Part shown: piece by piece, positions 27,558 to 35,785 of the stretch | Numbering within the stretch: the stretch's first letter is position 1 | Layout of the letters: each line of letters starts with the position of its first letter | Assembly (NCBI GenBank): GCA_005893275.1 | Contig: VBOW01000021.1 | Coordinates: 1-64,000, forward strand | DNA from: Candidatus Eisenbacteria bacterium | GTDB lineage: Bacteria > Eisenbacteria > RBG-16-71-46 > SZUA-252 | DNA length: 64,000 bases | Direction: 5' to 3' | Program-made: the position numbers and the translations under genes | The notes under the pieces: model-generated | What the model saw: only the letters and a program-made list of their open reading frames with translations | Database searches by the model: none | Told to the model about the DNA's origin: nothing

Positions 27558-28922
27558 TTAGAAGTGGTAGGTCGCGGAAGCGCGTGTGAACGGCGTGGAC
27601 CGGTCGCCGGAGAGAATATACCCGCCGGAGAGCGGGAACTTCTCGTTGAGCGTCATATCGACGTCCAGGTTATTCCAGCGGAGGCCCGTGCCGAGGCTGA
27701 AGTTGAAATCCGACGTCCGGGTCTTGTCCGTGACCGTGGTCGACGGGGTTCCGAACGTCGTGTTCTCGGTCCGATCGCTCAGCAAGGAACGGTTGGCGCC
27801 GATCCGCACCTTGAGCCACTTCGTCGCGTCGGTCTCGATGGCCGCGAAAACGAGCGGCACCATCGTGGTCTTCTCTTCGAACAAGGACTGCTCGCCCGCC
27901 GCGACCGCGCCGTCCGTGCGCTCGTAGGAGTGCTTCGTCTGCGCGACCTGCACGCCCCACAGGAGCAGGTTGTTGTCGTTCACCCTCATGTTGTCGGAGA
28001 GCCCGACGCCGTAGCTCTTGTAGGTTTCGTCCGCGGAGCGGATACTTCCGGCGGCCGGAACGTTGGTGACCTTCCAGCTCAGGTCGTCGTTGACGTACCA
28101 GCCCGCGGGCACCCAAACGTGCCTGTCACCCTGATTCACGAATGCGCGGCCCACGACGGCGTAGGAGGCGCCCCCGTCGTCTTCCCATTTCTCGCCTTGG
28201 ACGCCACCCGTGACTTCGGTGCGATCCAGCGAGTACTTACGGTAGGTGACCGCGCCCTCGAGGCGGTTGTCGTTGCTCATGTGGATCGTGATGCCGGGCG
28301 TGATGCCAAAGGTGTTGACCTCGATCGGACCCGTACCCCCCGCACCAGATCTAATGAGGTCGGCTTGGAACAAGCCTCCGAACGGGTAAGGATCGAAGGG
28401 ATCCACGCCGAAGCCGCGAACCCGATTGAGCGAGGTCGTGCCGCCGGCGTTGCTCGTCTCCTCGAAGCTCGAATTCGTGATGTCCAGGCGAACCGCAAAA
28501 TCAAAATTGGTGAGCGCCTTGCCCCAGATCGCGTCGAGCTGCTCGTTGGTGAGGCTGCCCGAGGCGGTGTAGTTGTTGAGCGCGCTCTGCTTCATTTGGA
28601 ATGCGATGGCTCCCAAGCGCGGGAAGTTCCGGATCACAGTGAGGCTCTGTTGGCCCGTGGCGACCGCGCCGAGGGAGATAACCGTCCCGTCGCTGGAGGA
28701 CCCAGTGGGATTGTTTCCCAACTCGGCCAGAACGAGGTTGTTCTGGCGAACCACGGATGCCGGGTAGTAATAGATGTTCACGTAATCATCGGTGAATTGG
28801 CTGAGCGTCGGGACCGTCAGGGACATGCCCTCGACACGAGAAAGCGATGCCCGGCTCTCGCCCGCAGTAAGGGCGACGACTGCGGCCAGGCTCAAGACAG
28901 CCATCAGCTTGCGCTGAGACAT
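27558..28922 (-). CDS. Predicted outer-membrane beta-barrel protein of unknown function
   Basis: The product is 454 residues with an N-terminal signal peptide (MSQRKLMAVLSLAAVVALTA). An N-terminal segment with NIYYYPASV resembles the PorV/UPF0164 style, followed by many alternating amphipathic strands and the terminal ASATYHF, ending in Phe as barrels recognised by BAM do. AAGGAGGCTATAACTG precedes the ATG. It has its own promoter candidate upstream and a strong terminator downstream, so it is probably monocistronic. I do not recognise a specific transport function; a porin-like or structural role is possible. Confidence 0.78.
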   Translation of the reverse strand: MSQRKLMAVLSLAAVVALTAGESRASLSRVEGMSLTVPTLSQFTDDYVNIYYYPASVVRQNNLVLAELGNNPTGSSSDGTVISLGAVATGQQSLTVIRNFPRLGAIAFQMKQSALNNYTASGSLTNEQLDAIWGKALTNFDFAVRLDITNSSFEETSNAGGTTSLNRVRGFGVDPFDPYPFGGLFQADLIRSGAGGTGPIEVNTFGITPGITIHMSNDNRLEGAVTYRKYSLDRTEVTGGVQGEKWEDDGGASYAVVGRAFVNQGDRHVWVPAGWYVNDDLSWKVTNVPAAGSIRSADETYKSYGVGLSDNMRVNDNNLLLWGVQVAQTKHSYERTDGAVAAGEQSLFEEKTTMVPLVFAAIETDATKWLKVRIGANRSLLSDRTENTTFGTPSTTVTDKTRTSDFNFSLGTGLRWNNLDVDMTLNEKFPLSGGYILSGDRSTPFTRASATYHF

Positions 28923-29141
28923 CAGTTATAGCCTCCTTGGTTTGGTGACCCCGATGGATCTGGGGCCTCTTGCCCGAACTCGCTATGGAGAGACGGGGAT
29001 CAAGTCCGGTGCGCGGAGAGAGTTGCGCAGAGATCGAATCGTTTCTGCCCCACCCCCTTTCGGTCTGGTCTACCCAATACGTGCCTGGCCAACCATATCC
29101 CATCCCACCCCAATGCTAAGGGGCATCAAAAATTCCGGCGC

Positions 29142-29171
29142 ACCGTAGTCTTCCTAGGGTAGGCCTGTCAA
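29142..29171 (-). promoter_or_regulatory. Candidate promoter for the barrel gene at 28922
   Basis: Minus strand TTGACA (29171-29166), 18 bases, then TACGGT (29147-29142). The -35 is perfect, the -10 half-matched. Confidence 0.45.
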
Positions 29172-29178
29172 TCTAAAT

Positions 29179-29197
29179 TTGATCCTTTTGGAATCAA
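29179..29197 (-). terminator. Weak hairpin after the GWxTD gene
   Basis: TTGATTCC-AAAA-GGATCAA on the minus strand forms a seven-pair stem with one bulge, followed by ATTTAGAT. It is suitably placed 47 bases after the stop at 29244, but the stem is AT-rich and short. Confidence 0.3.
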
Positions 29198-29243
29198 CGT
29201 GCTGATGCACAATGACTTACGAAATCGAATCGGAATCCGCGGG

Positions 29244-30608
29244 CTAGGGACTGCTGGGGGTGGAGACGAGCTCGTATCGTCCGAATCCATCACGATCCAC
29301 AAACACAAACGTCTTTCGTTCGCGGTAGTAGTACCAAATCTCCTCGGGGGGGCGATCGAAGTTGAACGGGTTGCGGACGACCTCGTCGGGCGGCCCATAG
29401 CTAACGTAGATACGTCCCATGTCGGTCTTCCAGCCGGGGCTTCCGGTGGAGAAGTGCTGGTTCGCGTACTGCACCCGTTGATAGAACTCGTCCCGCGCCT
29501 CGTTTTCGGGTGTCTCGGGGGTGGGGTCGCGCTTCCTCCAGAACGAATCCCAGAATGCCTTCCTCTCTTCCTCCCCCTTGAGCCTCCCCATCTCGTCGCT
29601 TTCCTGCTGGGTCGCGATGTAACGCAAGACGTCCAACGATTGCGCGGAGGCAAATCCCATCGTCGCGCGCGATTGGTCCACATCGAAGCTCTTGTCCCGG
29701 CGGATCGTGGAGTTCTTTCTGTCCTTCGAGCCGGGCCCGGGCGGCACGTTCATCTCGACAACGAAGCGGTAGGATCCGGCGCCCAGACCGGCGAGCCTCG
29801 GGCGCAGGAGAAACCTCGTTCGGCCGGCTCCCCGGGCGAATGTTGTGTCGCCGGTGATGACCTGCTCCCCGCTCTCGCTGACCACCTTGTACGCGAGGCG
29901 GAAGACCGAGTCCGCTCCCGCGCCGCTCCTCTGGTCGAAGATCTCACCCGCGCCCGCGAAGGCGTCGAGGTTGTCCCCGTAGTGCCGGGACGGATTGGGA
30001 ACGAATTTGGGGTCGGACCCACCCATCCCGGCTTCGACCGTGCCCAGGGATAGATCGGAAAACCACACGAGCCCCGGCGGCGACGACGGAACCTCGAACT
30101 CGATCGCGGTCCCCGACGTGCGCTCGGCCACGAGATCCGCGATCGCCACCTCGATGCGGTATTTGCCGGGCGGGACCTGGAAGTCGAGATGGTCCGCGAT
30201 GTCCTCTCCCCGCCTGCGCGTCTCCGAATAGGTCGACGCGCGAAGCTCACGCGTGTAGGTGTCGCCCGTGAGCTGCCTTCCACCTTTTTGCCTGAAGAAA
30301 ATCACGCGCACTTCGTACGCGGCGTGGTACCCGGCCGGAGGTGTGCGTTCGAACAGCAGCTCGCTGCGGCTCATGCGGTAGTCGAGCCGGACCGTCGGCT
30401 TGCCCGATTCTCCCAGCTGAAGCGTGGCATCGACCGAGAAGTGGGGGCGGCTGGGGCTCGTTCCAGGCGGCGGAACCTCTGCCTGAGACGGCGGTCCCGG
30501 GTTCTGGTATTGCGCCGAGGCCGTTCCGCTGCAGAGCCATGCCGCGCAAAGGAGCAAGAGCCCCGGCCGGGCTCGGGCTCTAGCGCAAGAGGATGAGTTG
30601 GCGGGCAT
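29244..30608 (-). CDS. GWxTD-domain exported protein
   Basis: The product is 454 residues. Arg-rich residues 1-15 are followed by a hydrophobic export signal (GLLLLCAAWLCSGTASAQ). The middle is beta-rich. Near the C-terminus the family hallmark appears: FWRKRDPTPETPENEARDEF, then GWKTDMGRIYVSYGPPDEV. GWxTD domains occur in Acidobacteria, Eisenbacteria and related phyla, and their function is unknown. The ATG lies 29 bases inside the preceding propeller gene, so the two are probably co-translated. The acidic, aromatic C-terminus (EIWYYYRERKTFVFVDRDG) is part of the same domain. Confidence 0.87.
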   Translation of the reverse strand: MPANSSSCARARARPGLLLLCAAWLCSGTASAQYQNPGPPSQAEVPPPGTSPSRPHFSVDATLQLGESGKPTVRLDYRMSRSELLFERTPPAGYHAAYEVRVIFFRQKGGRQLTGDTYTRELRASTYSETRRRGEDIADHLDFQVPPGKYRIEVAIADLVAERTSGTAIEFEVPSSPPGLVWFSDLSLGTVEAGMGGSDPKFVPNPSRHYGDNLDAFAGAGEIFDQRSGAGADSVFRLAYKVVSESGEQVITGDTTFARGAGRTRFLLRPRLAGLGAGSYRFVVEMNVPPGPGSKDRKNSTIRRDKSFDVDQSRATMGFASAQSLDVLRYIATQQESDEMGRLKGEEERKAFWDSFWRKRDPTPETPENEARDEFYQRVQYANQHFSTGSPGWKTDMGRIYVSYGPPDEVVRNPFNFDRPPEEIWYYYRERKTFVFVDRDGFGRYELVSTPSSP

Positions 30609-33147
30609 CGTCGATTCCAGGTCCGATCAACTGCACGAAGTACACTCCATCCGCGAGGAGGCGTCCGCGATCGTCACGTCCGTCCCACGCGACCGAGCCG
30701 AAGCCGCCGCCGGAGGCTATGGTGCCCACGATCCGCCGCACCAGCCTCCCCGCCGGATCGAAAACACGGAGCTGAATTGATTTTCCCCCATCCCCCGAGA
30801 GCACGCGATACGGAACCGAGAGCGTCTGCCCGTTCCTCGGACTATAGGGGTTTGGATAGACGCGACCCAGGGCGGAGTTGGAAGGCACGTAGATCGCTCC
30901 TTCCGCCGCTTTGAGCGAGGACCCGTCCGGAAAGAACGCCTCCAGCCGGTAGCGGTAACGGGTGCCCGCCTGGACGGCGGCGTCGAACGCGGAGCCCGCC
31001 GCCGGGCTCAGGAGGGAATCGTTCACGCGGACCCCCCAGGAAGGGCCGAGCCCCTGGGACGCGGTCCCCAAGTCGCGGTACACGTTCCAGCCGACCAGTC
31101 CCGCCGGCGGAAGGACGCTCCAGGAAATCCTTACCCGGGGCCGCACGGCCGCGGGGTCGAACTCGAGGTCGAGCGGCGGGTCCGAGCCGACCGTGGCGCT
31201 CGCGCGAAAGCGCTCGAGCCCGAAGCTCCCCGCGACGAACAGCGTGTCGCCCACCCAGAGCGCGTCCCGCGAGAAGCCCGGGATCGTGATCACCCCGCGC
31301 ACGAGGGGCGCCCCCGGATTCCGCAGATCGATCGCGAGCGCGCCGTCATCCCCGAGGAGCGCGAGCGCGGTCTCTCCGAGCTGGGCGACGCCGAAGCAGC
31401 GCGGCGCCGGAACGGTTGCGAGGAGGGCCGGGGAGGTTGGGTCCGTCAGGTCCCCCACTTGCACATCCCCGCCGCTGGTCCCGACGATCAGCCGCATCCC
31501 CGAGATATCGAGGTCTCGAGCGCCGATGCCGGACGCGGCGCCGAGCTGGGTGGGCGCGTCCGGATTTCCGAAGCCGATCGAAAGGAGACCCAGGAGCTCA
31601 TCGGCGAGGTAGGCGATGGTGTCTCTTACCGCGATCGCGCGCGGCTCCAGGACGAAGGGATAGTTCAGGCTCCCGCGGGCGACCGGCGCCGTCGAATCCG
31701 CGACGTTCACGAACGTGACGCCGGCCGAGCCTCCACCGCGTCGGGCAACGACGACGAGCCCGGTGTCGACCGCGGAAACGGCGATCGTATTCCCCGGGAG
31801 CGGGAGCGTGGCGAGCGGGGTCGGCGCTGCCGGGTCGGCGACGTTCACGATCATGAGGCCGCCCGTGCCGGACGCGAGGTAGGCGATGTGGCGGACGCGG
31901 TCCAGCGAGATGTCGTAGGCCCGCGCGTTTCCGGATAGGGCCAGGGTTCCGACCAGCGATGTGTCGGCGGACCCCGCGCGGTAGATGCGAAGCCCGCCCG
32001 TATAGTCGGCCGCGTAGACCAACCCCGCGTCCCAGGCGATCCGCCGGACCCGGCCGGTGCCGGTCGTTGTGGTTCGCGACGGCTGAGCCGGCTGTGCCAC
32101 GTCGAAGATCTCGAGCAAGCTCTGGCCCACCTCGTCCGGTTCCCCGGGCAGCGTCAGATCGTCCTCCGAAACCAACGCGAATCCGCCCACGATGGAAACG
32201 TGGAACGGCTCCATCGCGGTCAGCCGATCGACCTCGGAGGCCAAGACCCCTCCTTTGGCGCCGCTGCGCGAGAACTGCGCATACGTGCGTGACTCGCCGA
32301 CGGCGACGACCGAGCTCTGGTCGGCATCGACGTCCCGGACGAATTGCCCCGAGCCCACGGGCGCAGCCGTTCCCGGAAGGCGCGTTTCGGTATCGAAGGG
32401 CAGCACGCCTCCGCTCCCGATCGCAACGAATGCCATCGCATCCGGCCACGCCAGATCCTGGACCAGGAACCCATTCGCCGTGAAGTCCCAGAGCGACTCG
32501 GGCGCGGCGCCGGTCTGGACACGGTACAGCGTGAGAAACATGCGAAGCGTAGGGGCGGAACGCACGCTCAGGACGAGGAAGGAATCGGAACGGGCCCGGA
32601 CGCGCACGATTCCCCTCCCATCCCGATACGCGCGGGTATCGACAAGGGAGAGCGCGCCCGGTGACGTTTCCCGGAGAAAGTAGAGCGTGGATTCGCTCGC
32701 GGCTGCGAGGGTCCCGCTCCCACGCGCGAACGCTCCGTGCTTGAGCTCTCCCAGATGATCGTGGCCCCCGACCGCAACCAGGTTCGTGGAGTCGGTGGCG
32801 TCCACGGCCACGATGCCTCGGTCCCCGGCGAAGAGATACGCGGTGCGCCCGCTCCAGGCAACCTCGCCGACCGGGCCTGCCGTCCGGAACGACCCGAACA
32901 GCGTGTCCCCGGCCCCCGCCGATCCGCGGAACTCGATTCCCGCCCGCGTCGGGACCAAATAGGTCCCGCCCGCGGCGCCGAAGGATACGGGGACCGCTGG
33001 GCCGTATCGCGCGGAGACCGAAGAGGGCGTGAGGCGCGTGGCGATGATCTCGCTCGCGGCACGCGCACCCTGGAGCGGCATGGCGAGGAGGCAACCCACG
33101 AGAATGGCGAGGACGGAAACGCGCGACGGCCGCAGGGATGGGGTCAT
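30580..33147 (-). CDS. Secreted LVIVD-repeat beta-propeller protein with FlgD-like C-terminus
   Basis: The product is 855 residues from an ATG at 33147 with a signal peptide (VSVLAILVGCLLAMPLQGARA). Repeated units such as GGLMIVNVADPAAPTPLATL and GLLSIGFGNPDAPTQLGAA mark LVIVD-type propeller blades across about residues 60-620. A fibronectin-like part follows (WNVYRDLGT), then the C-terminal module VYPNPYSPRNGQ, LRVFDPAGRLVRRIV, DGVYFVQL, ending QLILLR. A longer GTG start at 33165 is possible. A -10-like TAGCGT lies only 8 bases before the ATG and no Shine-Dalgarno is visible, so the mRNA may be leaderless. It overlaps the GWxTD gene. Probably a surface-exposed binding protein; ligand unknown. 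Confidence 0.85.
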   Translation of the reverse strand: MTPSLRPSRVSVLAILVGCLLAMPLQGARAASEIIATRLTPSSVSARYGPAVPVSFGAAGGTYLVPTRAGIEFRGSAGAGDTLFGSFRTAGPVGEVAWSGRTAYLFAGDRGIVAVDATDSTNLVAVGGHDHLGELKHGAFARGSGTLAAASESTLYFLRETSPGALSLVDTRAYRDGRGIVRVRARSDSFLVLSVRSAPTLRMFLTLYRVQTGAAPESLWDFTANGFLVQDLAWPDAMAFVAIGSGGVLPFDTETRLPGTAAPVGSGQFVRDVDADQSSVVAVGESRTYAQFSRSGAKGGVLASEVDRLTAMEPFHVSIVGGFALVSEDDLTLPGEPDEVGQSLLEIFDVAQPAQPSRTTTTGTGRVRRIAWDAGLVYAADYTGGLRIYRAGSADTSLVGTLALSGNARAYDISLDRVRHIAYLASGTGGLMIVNVADPAAPTPLATLPLPGNTIAVSAVDTGLVVVARRGGGSAGVTFVNVADSTAPVARGSLNYPFVLEPRAIAVRDTIAYLADELLGLLSIGFGNPDAPTQLGAASGIGARDLDISGMRLIVGTSGGDVQVGDLTDPTSPALLATVPAPRCFGVAQLGETALALLGDDGALAIDLRNPGAPLVRGVITIPGFSRDALWVGDTLFVAGSFGLERFRASATVGSDPPLDLEFDPAAVRPRVRISWSVLPPAGLVGWNVYRDLGTASQGLGPSWGVRVNDSLLSPAAGSAFDAAVQAGTRYRYRLEAFFPDGSSLKAAEGAIYVPSNSALGRVYPNPYSPRNGQTLSVPYRVLSGDGGKSIQLRVFDPAGRLVRRIVGTIASGGGFGSVAWDGRDDRGRLLADGVYFVQLIGPGIDDARQLILLR

Positions 33148-33155
33148 CTGACTCG

Positions 33156-33185
33156 ACGCTACCACGCGCCGCGGAGCGGCCTCAA
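33156..33185 (-). promoter_or_regulatory. Candidate leaderless promoter for the propeller gene
   Basis: Minus strand TTGAGG (33185-33180), 18 bases, TAGCGT (33161-33156), then CGAGTCAG and the ATG at 33147. Transcription would start at or within a base or two of the ATG. Confidence 0.45.
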
Positions 33186-33201
33186 GCGCCGTTGTTTCCG
33201 C

Positions 33202-33231
33202 TTGTCACACCGACTCGCGCGATGGTATAGA
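33202..33231 (+). promoter_or_regulatory. Candidate near-leaderless promoter for the DUF47-pit unit
   Basis: TTGTCA (33202-33207), 18 bases, TATAGA (33226-33231). The ATG at 33243 is only 11 bases past the -10, so the leader would be about 4-5 bases and no ribosome binding site is present. Confidence 0.55.
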
Positions 33232-33242
33232 TTCCCACTCTT

Positions 33243-33857
33243 ATGCTTCGCTTCCTGCCGATCCAGACCCGCTTCTTTGACCTTTTTGAGGCCCAGGCGA
33301 ACAAGGTTCTGGAGGCCGCCCAGGCGCTCAAGGAGTTGGTCGAGCATTACGAGAACGTCGACGAGAAGGCCCGCCGCATCAAGCAGCTCGAGAGCGACGG
33401 CGACAACATCACCCACTCGATCATCGACAAGCTGAACCGGACGTTCATCACGCCTTTCGACCGGGAGGATATCCACGCGCTTGCCTCCGGGATGGACGAC
33501 GTGCTGGACAACATCGAAGGGGTCTCCAGCAGACTGGCGCTATTCCACGTCCGCTCGGTCACACCGGAGGCGATCGAGCTGGTCTCGGTCGTGGAGCGCT
33601 CCTGCGCCGCCATCCAGACGGCGATGACCCATCTGCGCGACCTGAAGAGCATTCCCCCCTATCTGATCAGGATCAACGACCTCGAGAACGAAGCCGATTT
33701 CATCTCCAGGAATACGACCGCGCAGCTCTTTGAACAGGCGAGCGATTTCCGCGAACTGATCAAGTGGAAGGAGCTGTATGGACGCCTTGAAGCTACGACC
33801 GATGACTGCGAGGACGTGGCGAATATCCTGGAGGGGATCGTCGTCAAGAACAACTGA
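33243..33857 (+). CDS. DUF47 (PhoU-like) accessory protein of the Pit transporter
   Basis: All-helical cytoplasmic protein of the DUF47/PhoU-like family, commonly paired with Pit-type phosphate transporters and thought to regulate them. The 204 residues show the expected pattern of charged amphipathic helices, with KQLESDGDNITHSIIDKLN and TPFDREDIHALASGMDDVLD, the conserved metal-binding acidic motifs of PhoU-like proteins. It lies 42 bases upstream of pit. It appears to be translated from a nearly leaderless message. Confidence 0.92.
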   Translation: MLRFLPIQTRFFDLFEAQANKVLEAAQALKELVEHYENVDEKARRIKQLESDGDNITHSIIDKLNRTFITPFDREDIHALASGMDDVLDNIEGVSSRLALFHVRSVTPEAIELVSVVERSCAAIQTAMTHLRDLKSIPPYLIRINDLENEADFISRNTTAQLFEQASDFRELIKWKELYGRLEATTDDCEDVANILEGIVVKNN

Positions 33858-33899
33858 CGCGCTTCGTGGTGCGCGCCGACACGCCCCCGTGACGACCCC

Positions 33900-34889
33900 A
33901 TGACGATTTCCGTTCTCGTCATCATCGCGCTCGCTCTCCTGTTCGACTTTCTGAACGGCTTCCACGACGCCGCCAATTCGATCGCCACCGTCGTCTCGAC
34001 CCGCGTCCTGACCCCCGGGATCGCCGTGGTCTGGGCCGCGGCATTCAACTTCATCGCCGTCTTTGTCCTGGGGGTCGCGGTCGCCGCCACGGTCGGGAAG
34101 GGTATCGTCACACCCGAGGCGATCAACAACCACGTCATCGTATCCGCCTTGACCGGAGCCATACTCTGGAATCTCCTCACCTGGTGGCTCGGGCTCCCGA
34201 CTTCTTCGTCGCACGCGCTCGTGGGCGGGCTCGTGGGCGCCGCGCTCTGCAATGCCGGCGCCCGAGCCATCGTGATGAGCGGCGTCGAAAAAACCGTCCT
34301 GTTCATCGTGATCTCTCCGATGGCGGGGCTTCTCCTGGGCTACGCGAACATGCTCGCCGTCTCTTGGATTTTCCACAGGACGGCGCCGAGCCGGGTCGAC
34401 CGGCTGTTCCGCAGGCTTCAGATCGTTTCCGCGGCGCTCTACTCCCTGGGGCATGGAGCCAATGACGCGCAAAAAACGATGGGGATCATCACCGTCCTGC
34501 TCTTGACGACCCACCGGATCGACCACTTCTACGTGCCGGCGTGGGTCGTCTTCGCCTGTGGGTCCGCGATGGCGTTCGGGACCCTCTTGGGCGGATGGCG
34601 AATCGTGCATACGCTCGGCGCCCGCGTGACCACCCTTCGACCCGTCGGGGGATTTTGCGCCGAAACCGCAGGGGCGATCAGTCTCTTCACCGCGACCCAC
34701 CTGGGCATCCCGGTGTCGACGACGCACACAATCACGGGCGCGATCGTCGGCGTGGGCGCCACGCGGAGGCCTTCGGCGGTCCGTTGGGGGGTCGCGGGAC
34801 GGATTGTGTGGGCGTGGGTGCTCACGATTCCCGCGGCCGCCGCGGTGGCCGCCGTGACCTTCCGTCTCACGGCGCTCGTCGCTCCGTAA
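33900..34889 (+). CDS. pit: Inorganic phosphate transporter, Pit family
   Basis: Inner-membrane low-affinity phosphate (metal-phosphate) symporter. The 329 residues carry the duplicated family signature: FDFLNGFHDAANSIAT near the N-terminus and LGHGANDAQKTMG in the second half. Another repeat pair is PTSSSHALVGGLVGA and PVSTTHTITGAIVG. About nine to ten helices are predicted. It follows the DUF47 gene and is followed after 3 bases by the DedA gene. Confidence 0.94.
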   Translation: MTISVLVIIALALLFDFLNGFHDAANSIATVVSTRVLTPGIAVVWAAAFNFIAVFVLGVAVAATVGKGIVTPEAINNHVIVSALTGAILWNLLTWWLGLPTSSSHALVGGLVGAALCNAGARAIVMSGVEKTVLFIVISPMAGLLLGYANMLAVSWIFHRTAPSRVDRLFRRLQIVSAALYSLGHGANDAQKTMGIITVLLLTTHRIDHFYVPAWVVFACGSAMAFGTLLGGWRIVHTLGARVTTLRPVGGFCAETAGAISLFTATHLGIPVSTTHTITGAIVGVGATRRPSAVRWGVAGRIVWAWVLTIPAAAAVAAVTFRLTALVAP

Positions 34890-34892
34890 GCC

Positions 34893-35510
34893 TTGCTCGA
34901 GACCCTCCTCAAGCCGGTCACTTCGTTCGTTCTCTCCGTGATCTCGAATTGGGGATACGCCGGAATCGTCTTCTGCATGACCATCGAGAGCGCCTGCATT
35001 CCTCTCCCCAGCGAGATCATCATGCCGTTCTCGGGTTATCTCGCGACGACCGGGCGGTTCACGATCTGGGCCGTGGCGCTCGCGGGCGCCGTCGGAAACG
35101 TCCTCGGCTCCTGGATCGGGTATGGGCTCGGATCGGTGGGAGGGAGGCCCCTCGCGGAGCGCCTCTCCCGATGGCGCATCATCCGCGTGGAAGAATACGA
35201 CCGTGCCGATCGCTGGCTCAAACGCCACGGCTTCCAGGTGGCCTTCTGGACCCGTCTCGTTCCGATCGTGCGGACCTTCGTCAGCTTCCCGGCGGGCGCG
35301 GCGCGCGTCCCGATCGCGCGCTTCACGCTGTACACGTTTCTCGGTTCCTACATCTGGTCCTTCGCGCTCGCGTGGGTCGGAGCGGCCCTGGGCGAGCACT
35401 GGGAATCGATCCGCGAGATTGGGCGCGGGTTCGACATCGCGGTCCTCATCGCGCTCGTGGCTCTGTTCCTCCTCTGGCTCCGCTCGCACTTCAAGCCTGC
35501 CCCGCGTTGA
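34893..35510 (+). CDS. DedA-family inner-membrane protein
   Basis: DedA/SNARE-associated-domain protein; members act in lipid-carrier recycling and membrane homeostasis. The 205 residues contain the diagnostic ESACIPLPSEIIMPFSGYL and the later RLVPIVRTFVSFPAGAARV with the conserved Arg. Four to five hydrophobic segments are seen. The start seems to be TTG at 34893, three bases after the pit stop; a GTG at 34938 is less likely because it would cut the first helix. The stop codon overlaps the -35 of a tRNA promoter. Confidence 0.9.
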   Translation: MLETLLKPVTSFVLSVISNWGYAGIVFCMTIESACIPLPSEIIMPFSGYLATTGRFTIWAVALAGAVGNVLGSWIGYGLGSVGGRPLAERLSRWRIIRVEEYDRADRWLKRHGFQVAFWTRLVPIVRTFVSFPAGAARVPIARFTLYTFLGSYIWSFALAWVGAALGEHWESIREIGRGFDIAVLIALVALFLLWLRSHFKPAPR

Positions 35511-35535
35511 CGGTTTTCGGCACGGATGCTAGTCT
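35507..35535 (+). promoter_or_regulatory. Candidate promoter for the tRNA pair
   Basis: TTGACG (35507-35512), 17 bases, TAGTCT (35530-35535), ending 11 bases before the first tRNA base. The -35 contains the DedA stop codon TGA. Confidence 0.5.
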
Positions 35536-35546
35536 TCTCCTCCCTC

Positions 35547-35620
35547 TGGGGGATCGTCCAGTGGTAGGACACGTGGCTCTGGACCACGGTACAGGGGTTC
35601 GAATCCTCTTCCCCCAGCCA
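35547..35620 (+). tRNA. tRNA-Gln (anticodon CTG)
   Basis: A full cloverleaf can be folded. The acceptor stem TGGGGGA pairs with TCCCCCA, so the first pair is U1-A72 as usual for tRNA-Gln. The anticodon loop is CTCTGGA within GTGG/CCAC, and the T arm is AGGGGTTCGAATCCTCT. The 3' end is GCCA, with CCA encoded. Confidence 0.95.
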
Positions 35621-35656
35621 CATCGAATTTCGAGCGGCCTCTTATCGCGCTGTTTC

Positions 35657-35731
35657 GGCGCTATCGTCTAGGGGTTAGGACGGGTGGTTCTCAGCCATCA
35701 AACCGGGGTTCGAATCCCCGTAGCGCTACCA
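35657..35731 (+). tRNA. tRNA-Glu (anticodon CTC)
   Basis: Folds as a cloverleaf. The anticodon loop TTCTCAG reads CTC and the T arm is CCGGGGTTCGAATCCCCG. The 3' end is ACCA, with CCA encoded. The acceptor stem GGCGCTA pairs with TAGCGCT, leaving a G1-U72 wobble at the top. It lies 36 bases after tRNA-Gln, probably on the same transcript. Confidence 0.94.
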
Positions 35732-35785
35732 TTTTCTCGCGCCGGACCCTGCCTGCGTTTCATCCGCGTGAAAGGAGTCTCCTTC

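Larger units (their letters stand above)
28923..29243. other. Intergenic region upstream of the barrel gene
   Basis: These 321 bases contain a minus-strand promoter candidate (29142-29171) and a weak hairpin (29179-29197) close to the end of the GWxTD gene. I see no open reading frame with a binding site and no RNA gene. The predicted barrel-gene leader is about 215 bases. Confidence 0.55.

Noticed and set aside
35684-35785. N-terminal extension of the M16 peptidase through the tRNA-Glu gene
   Set aside because: The extension is encoded by tRNA sequence, and a good binding site precedes the ATG at 35786.
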